Shown here piece after piece: positions 60,584 through 64,000 of a stretch of DNA of 64,000 nt. The position numbers and the translations under genes were made by a program. Origin of the DNA: Marinobacterium rhizophilum (GTDB lineage Bacteria > Pseudomonadota > Gammaproteobacteria > Pseudomonadales > Balneatricaceae). Where the stretch lies: contig NZ_CP073347.1 in NCBI RefSeq assembly GCF_024397915.1, positions 248,001 to 312,000 on the forward strand. Direction: 5' to 3'. The notes under the pieces were generated by a model. The model was not told the origin of the DNA. It ran no database searches and saw only the letters and a program-made list of their open reading frames with translations. Every line of letters begins with the position of its first letter. Position 1 is the first letter of the stretch.

Positions 60584-62107
60584 CTACTTCTTCTTAGCCC
60601 CGCTGATCAGAAGATCTGAGCCTTTGCCTCCTGTTTGGCCCGCATCCCTCGTGCCGTTTGCCAGTCCTTGAAGTGCGTTACCCGCCCTCACGCCAGCCCA
60701 GGCTAAGGCTGTAACCCAGAATGCGGGCAGAATCAGGAACATTGTCGCCATCACGAAGTTCAGCAACATATCGCCGAACGCATTGTTCAAGCCCATCACC
60801 GGATCGAAGTTGGCGTGCGGCCGGTTCCAGCCCCAACCCCAGCCATAGAGCGCGTCGAGGATGGTCGAGTCGATCCAGCGCGCGAGCTGGAACCAGAAGT
60901 CGACGAAAAAGAGCGCGAATTGCACGATGCTAATGGTGACCAGTGATTTTAGGTCGTAGGTGCCGATGACCAGCACCAGCGGAATGCAGATCACCAGTGC
61001 CATCTTCAGGAACGACAGCACCATCGGCAAGGCCTGCCGCATCACATCCATCGCCGGGAACAGGCCCAGGGCACCGATGGACAGCCCGACATCGGCTGCT
61101 GCCCGGGTGACGATGTTGGGCACCGTCTTGTCGATTCGGCCACCGTAGTCGGTGTAGACGCTGCCCTGGTTGAGCCTCTGTTGGCGCGGAGCCGCGATGG
61201 CGCGGATCACGGAGTCATCGACCGCGGCGCGGCTCAGAAAACCAGCCCAGTTGGCCAGCCGGGATAGCAGATCGGGATCGACCTCAGCCAGCAAGCGGGC
61301 ACGCAGCCCTGTGCCGTTATCGCTCCACCACTGCCGGCAGGTGGGGTAGCCGGCGCCGCTCGAGACCTGGGCGAGGCCCGCATCGCGGGTGCTGTCGTAG
61401 GGCCAGCCGTCGCGCGGCGTACTGGTATGGTAACGGTCGTAGTAGCCACCGGTCTGGACAAAATAGCGCGAGCCGATCCAGGAGACATCGTGCATCTGGG
61501 TTTCGTCCAGCTGTGGGCGGCTCATGAAGAGCTTGGCGCGCGCCGGGCCGTAACAGTCGTGGGTAAAGTCGGCTACTTCCTGGGCCAGCAGCGGGTCGTC
61601 AATGCGGCTGGCGTCGATCTCCATGCGCATTTGCCGCAGGTCGGTGCCGCAGGGGATGGCGGCTACGGAGGCACCGGTCACCGCGCGTGACAGCGTGTGC
61701 ATGAAGGCCCACCATACCGGTACCTTGGCGCTCTGATGATTGAGCGTGGTGAACGACTGGCCCCAGCCCGTGTCGCTGGGTGCGGGTACATTAACCTGGC
61801 ACTGCTGAGAGCGCGATGCGTCGAAGCGGAGGGTATTGAGGTCGACGTCGATGAACGGAATGCCAGCGAACAGGATCACCACGATGGCCACCCAGACCCG
61901 GTTCTCAATGCGCATTGCCGACAGCACGCCCTTGTTGCCTTCGTCCGCGCCCTCGCTGCGGGCCTTGAGCCATTCCTGCAGGATGATCGCCAGGAACGGC
62001 AGGGCGAATACACCGCTCGCCACCAACACGGACCAGATGCCGTTATGGACGATCCAGCCCAGGAGCGTCAGGTAATATTCCAGATAGTCGGTGGTATAGA
62101 GCGTCAC
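60584..62107 (-). CDS. TraG-N-terminal-domain conjugation protein
   Basis: 507-residue membrane protein of the TraG_N family of mating-pair stabilisation proteins. An N-terminal hydrophobic pair spans about 15-75 (VASGVFALPFLAIILQEWL; WVAIVVILFAGIPFIDV). A long cysteine-containing periplasmic loop spans about 85-330. Membrane segments follow at 355-480 (MALVICIPLVLVIGTYDLKS; LRHP-less ILPAFWVTALAWAG). In ICEs it is part of the T4SS. Start is GTG 62107 with GGAGAG upstream. It follows the 116-residue membrane gene by 25 bases on the minus strand. Confidence 0.83.
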   Translation of the reverse strand: MTLYTTDYLEYYLTLLGWIVHNGIWSVLVASGVFALPFLAIILQEWLKARSEGADEGNKGVLSAMRIENRVWVAIVVILFAGIPFIDVDLNTLRFDASRSQQCQVNVPAPSDTGWGQSFTTLNHQSAKVPVWWAFMHTLSRAVTGASVAAIPCGTDLRQMRMEIDASRIDDPLLAQEVADFTHDCYGPARAKLFMSRPQLDETQMHDVSWIGSRYFVQTGGYYDRYHTSTPRDGWPYDSTRDAGLAQVSSGAGYPTCRQWWSDNGTGLRARLLAEVDPDLLSRLANWAGFLSRAAVDDSVIRAIAAPRQQRLNQGSVYTDYGGRIDKTVPNIVTRAAADVGLSIGALGLFPAMDVMRQALPMVLSFLKMALVICIPLVLVIGTYDLKSLVTISIVQFALFFVDFWFQLARWIDSTILDALYGWGWGWNRPHANFDPVMGLNNAFGDMLLNFVMATMFLILPAFWVTALAWAGVRAGNALQGLANGTRDAGQTGGKGSDLLISGAKKK

Positions 62108-62132
62108 ACCAAGCTCTCCGCTTACGTTCTTA

Positions 62133-62483
62133 CTAAAGGTCCCGGAGCAGCAAGCTGCATTCCAGCGTGACTATCGTCACTACACCGGCAATCTCGGTGC
62201 GGACCAGGCGCCGGCGTGACGCCCTGTCGGGCTCACGCCTGAGCAGACGCCGACGCATCCAGCGCCATCCCCAGGCCGTTATCGTATATAGGCACAGCCG
62301 CCACAGCAGAAAATACCCCGACGTCTGCGCCAGCCAGCGTGCCCAGTGCTCGAGGCTGCCCAACAGGTAGATGCCGAGGAGGTTGGCTGCGATCACCGCG
62401 GCGATCAGGCCTGCTGTCCCAAGCAGTGCTATTCCCACGCGGCGATTGAGCAGCCCGTGCAAGCGCAGCCCCGCGCGACTCAA
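62133..62483 (-). CDS. Small ICE membrane protein
   Basis: 116-residue basic protein with two to three hydrophobic segments (IALLGTAGLIAAVIAANLLGIYLL; SGYFLLWRLCLYTITAW; a short C-terminal one). I do not recognise a named family. The TTG start overlaps the stop of the preceding PFL_4711-type gene (TTGA), so it is probably translated with it. Position between two T4SS genes suggests a conjugation role. Confidence 0.65.
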   Translation of the reverse strand: MSRAGLRLHGLLNRRVGIALLGTAGLIAAVIAANLLGIYLLGSLEHWARWLAQTSGYFLLWRLCLYTITAWGWRWMRRRLLRREPDRASRRRLVRTEIAGVVTIVTLECSLLLRDL

Positions 62484-63880
62484 GGTGTGCCTCCGTTCGA
62501 CGGTTGCTGCAGCTGGTGCAGGCGGTCCGGTACCGGATCGCCTTCGTAGATACCGCGGGAACCGGCAGCACGGGCGCGATGGCGCTGGATGATTGCCATA
62601 GGCGCGTTGTTGGCCAGTTCCCGCCGCAGTTCCAGTTCGGTCTTGAGGTTGCGGATCTCCCGGTCGAGCAGGTCGCTCTCGCGGTCGATAGCGTCGACGG
62701 CCAGCTGGTTGGCCGCCACATTGGGTTCCTTCTGGCCGGTCAACAATGTGCGCTGCAGCAGCAGGGCTTTTTCCAGCACCGAGGACAGCGCCACCTCGGA
62801 TGCCAGTCGGTGAGCCAGAATGGCCTGATCGGGTTCGTCGCGCAGTGCCTCGATGACGCCGCGGGTGATCGGCAGCGAGGCGCTGCCGGCCTCACGCGTG
62901 GTGGGGCGGGCACCGGTGACCAGCTGCTGCAGCGCCTGCAGCGTGCTGTCGTACGCATCCTGGATCAGCGGCGTCAGCCCGACCCCGGGCACAGTCTCGG
63001 TCTTGGTGCAGGTCTCGCAGGTACGCTGTTCCTGTTCGCCCAGCACGCGAGTGGCCCAGTCGACCGCCATCTGGGGTGACGACCAGGTCCGGCAGGCCAG
63101 GCTGGCACAACTGGACGGATCGATGGCTGAGGCGTCGGTCACGCTGCGGCCATTGACCAGGTTGTAGCCGGCACGGGTAATGTCACCCACCACCTTGATC
63201 GACGGCTGCCCGGCACCGCCGGCGTTGCTGCCACCCACCCAGGGCACGCCCTCATTGCCCTTGCTGGTCTCTGCCTGTTCGATGGCGGAGACGGCGTCGG
63301 TGCTGGCCACGGCCTGCTGCAGCACCATGCCTTCCGACAGCTGGTTCCAGCCCCGTTGGCCGCCGGCCATGTCGGCCATGCGGTTGGCCATCGCCCGGCA
63401 GGTTAACTTGGAGCGGTCGAAGTCGAGCCGGGCCTGCAAGATGCCATTGGTCAGCAGGTTGTAGAGACCGGGGTCGGCGCGCTGGATGATCAGCGCCGGC
63501 AACGAGGCGACCGCACTGGTGGCGTTCTGGATTACCGATGACATGAGGGTCTGGAAGCCGTCGGTCAGGCCATTGAGCTGGTTCTGGATGGTGGTCGAGA
63601 TCGACAGGTCGCCGCACACCAGATTGCTGTTCCAGCCGGCGCCAACCCCGATGGAGCGCATACTCGCCGCGCCGCTCATCGATACGGCGTTGCCGCCGCC
63701 GATGGAGTACATGACCTCGTCGCCAATGACGCTGCCGCTGGTCTGAAAGCCGTTGCTGCTGATCGTGGTCTGCGCCGCTGCCAAGTTGCCAGCCAGCACA
63801 AGTGTGCCTGCCAGTAATGCCGAACACCGGCAGCGGCGCAGTAAGCGGTTTGATGTGTTCAGGTTGTCTGCAGGGTACAT
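62480..63880 (-). CDS. Integrating conjugative element protein, PFL_4711 family
   Basis: 466-residue secreted protein of the ICE family PFL_4711. A signal peptide ends about LVLAGNLAAAQ (residues 15-30). The mature protein has family features: GGGNAVSMSGAA, LTCRAMANRMADMAGG, CASLACRTWSSPQMAVDW and CETCTKTETVPGVGLTPLIQDAYD, with paired cysteines. ATG 63880 is chosen over the in-frame upstream start at 63970, because only this one yields a proper signal peptide. It lies 10 bases after the TraU-like gene and is likely in the same operon. Confidence 0.85.
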   Translation of the reverse strand: MYPADNLNTSNRLLRRCRCSALLAGTLVLAGNLAAAQTTISSNGFQTSGSVIGDEVMYSIGGGNAVSMSGAASMRSIGVGAGWNSNLVCGDLSISTTIQNQLNGLTDGFQTLMSSVIQNATSAVASLPALIIQRADPGLYNLLTNGILQARLDFDRSKLTCRAMANRMADMAGGQRGWNQLSEGMVLQQAVASTDAVSAIEQAETSKGNEGVPWVGGSNAGGAGQPSIKVVGDITRAGYNLVNGRSVTDASAIDPSSCASLACRTWSSPQMAVDWATRVLGEQEQRTCETCTKTETVPGVGLTPLIQDAYDSTLQALQQLVTGARPTTREAGSASLPITRGVIEALRDEPDQAILAHRLASEVALSSVLEKALLLQRTLLTGQKEPNVAANQLAVDAIDRESDLLDREIRNLKTELELRRELANNAPMAIIQRHRARAAGSRGIYEGDPVPDRLHQLQQPSNGGTP

Positions 63881-63890
63881 CCTTGTGTCC

Positions 63891-64000
63891 TCAGTCGAAG
63901 TCCACGCTACCGAGAAAACGCTGGCCCCGCCGCTTACAGCAGCTGTACGGCCGCCACAGTGCCCAGGCATAGTCGCCTTGGCGGGCTTGGGCCAGCGGAC
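63891..64000 (-). CDS. TraU-like ICE protein (C-terminal fragment)
   Basis: The last 35 codons of a minus-strand gene that begins outside the window. The frame reads ARQGDYAWALWRPYSCCKRR and ends GQRFLGSVDFD with TGA at 63891-63893. The WRxxxCC pattern is typical of TraU-type ICE proteins that precede the PFL_4711-family gene. Confidence 0.65.
   Translation of the reverse strand, partial: PLAQARQGDYAWALWRPYSCCKRRGQRFLGSVDFD

Larger units (their letters stand above)
57170..64000. mobile_element. ICE conjugation module (ICEclc/PAGI-2-like), partial
   Basis: MobH relaxase, DUF3742 protein, TraG-N protein, PFL_4711-family protein and a TraU-like protein occur in the order known for the core of ICEclc-type elements. 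The window ends inside the module. Integrase and att sites are not in the window. Confidence 0.82.

Overview
The window is consistent with a gammaproteobacterium of the Pseudomonadales/Oceanospirillales kind. The evidence is gene content (TRAP transporter, etfBA with ETF-QO, Rnk/GreA-type factor, AcrR-like TetR, ICEclc-like conjugation genes) and moderately high GC with Shine-Dalgarno starts. No rRNA, tRNA or CRISPR array was seen.

Layout. (1) 1-3383: a TRAP transporter (solute-binding protein cut by the window edge, then small and large permeases) with an Asp/Glu/hydantoin-racemase-family protein. (2) 4047-4650: a small Rnk/GreA-C-type gene and a 29-residue basic microprotein. (3) 4861-34186: a large steroid catabolism region. 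A minus-strand pair (OYE-type flavin oxidoreductase, HsaD-type hydrolase) diverges from a plus-strand operon (SDR, NTF2-like protein, acyl-CoA synthetase, Ltp2-like thiolase, DUF35-MaoC fusion). A minus-strand trio (class II aldolase, TauD-type dioxygenase, 2-hydroxyacid dehydrogenase) and an AraC regulator follow. A long plus-strand operon then encodes HsaC, IpdA, IpdB, a crotonase, IpdC, EchA20, two acyl-CoA dehydrogenases, FadA6, SDRs including IpdF, a MaoC hydratase, a second thiolase, a TetR regulator and ETF-QO. IpdA/B/C, IpdF, EchA20 and FadA6 mark degradation of steroid rings C and D (the HIP pathway). A motif of form GTCYNNNNGGACGATG occurs once facing each of four transcription units here and is a candidate operator.

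(4) 34187-36520: a heptamer repeat, an intact IS1111-type IS110-family element and decayed IS sequence, including an IS1380 transposase remnant. (5) 36600-49280: an AT-rich block that looks foreign to its neighbours. It holds two CaiD-like hydratases, a CaiT-like BCCT carrier, a CdhR-type AraC regulator, an NDP-forming acyl-CoA ligase, an acyl-CoA dehydrogenase, a PaaG-like crotonase, a nitronate-monooxygenase-like flavoprotein, a thiolase and a decayed fadB-like 3-hydroxyacyl-CoA dehydrogenase. I infer CoA-dependent use of carnitine, gamma-butyrobetaine or a similar betaine, started by an ATP-dependent ligase rather than CaiB/CaiC. Repeats phased at exactly 21 bp with core TG(T/G)CGATTA lie in both regulatory regions of this block.

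(6) 49284-52851: etfB, etfA and a second, nearly identical ETF-QO gene, which accept electrons from the acyl-CoA dehydrogenases. (7) 53384-56785: a large adenylate-cyclase/ATPase/TPR protein. (8) 57170-64000: the start of an ICE conjugation module (MobH relaxase, PrlF-YhaV toxin-antitoxin, DUF3742, TraG-N, PFL_4711-family and TraU-like proteins). Since ICEclc-type elements carry catabolic cargo next to the relaxase end of their core, the catabolic genes may be ICE cargo. No integrase or att site is visible here, so that remains inference.
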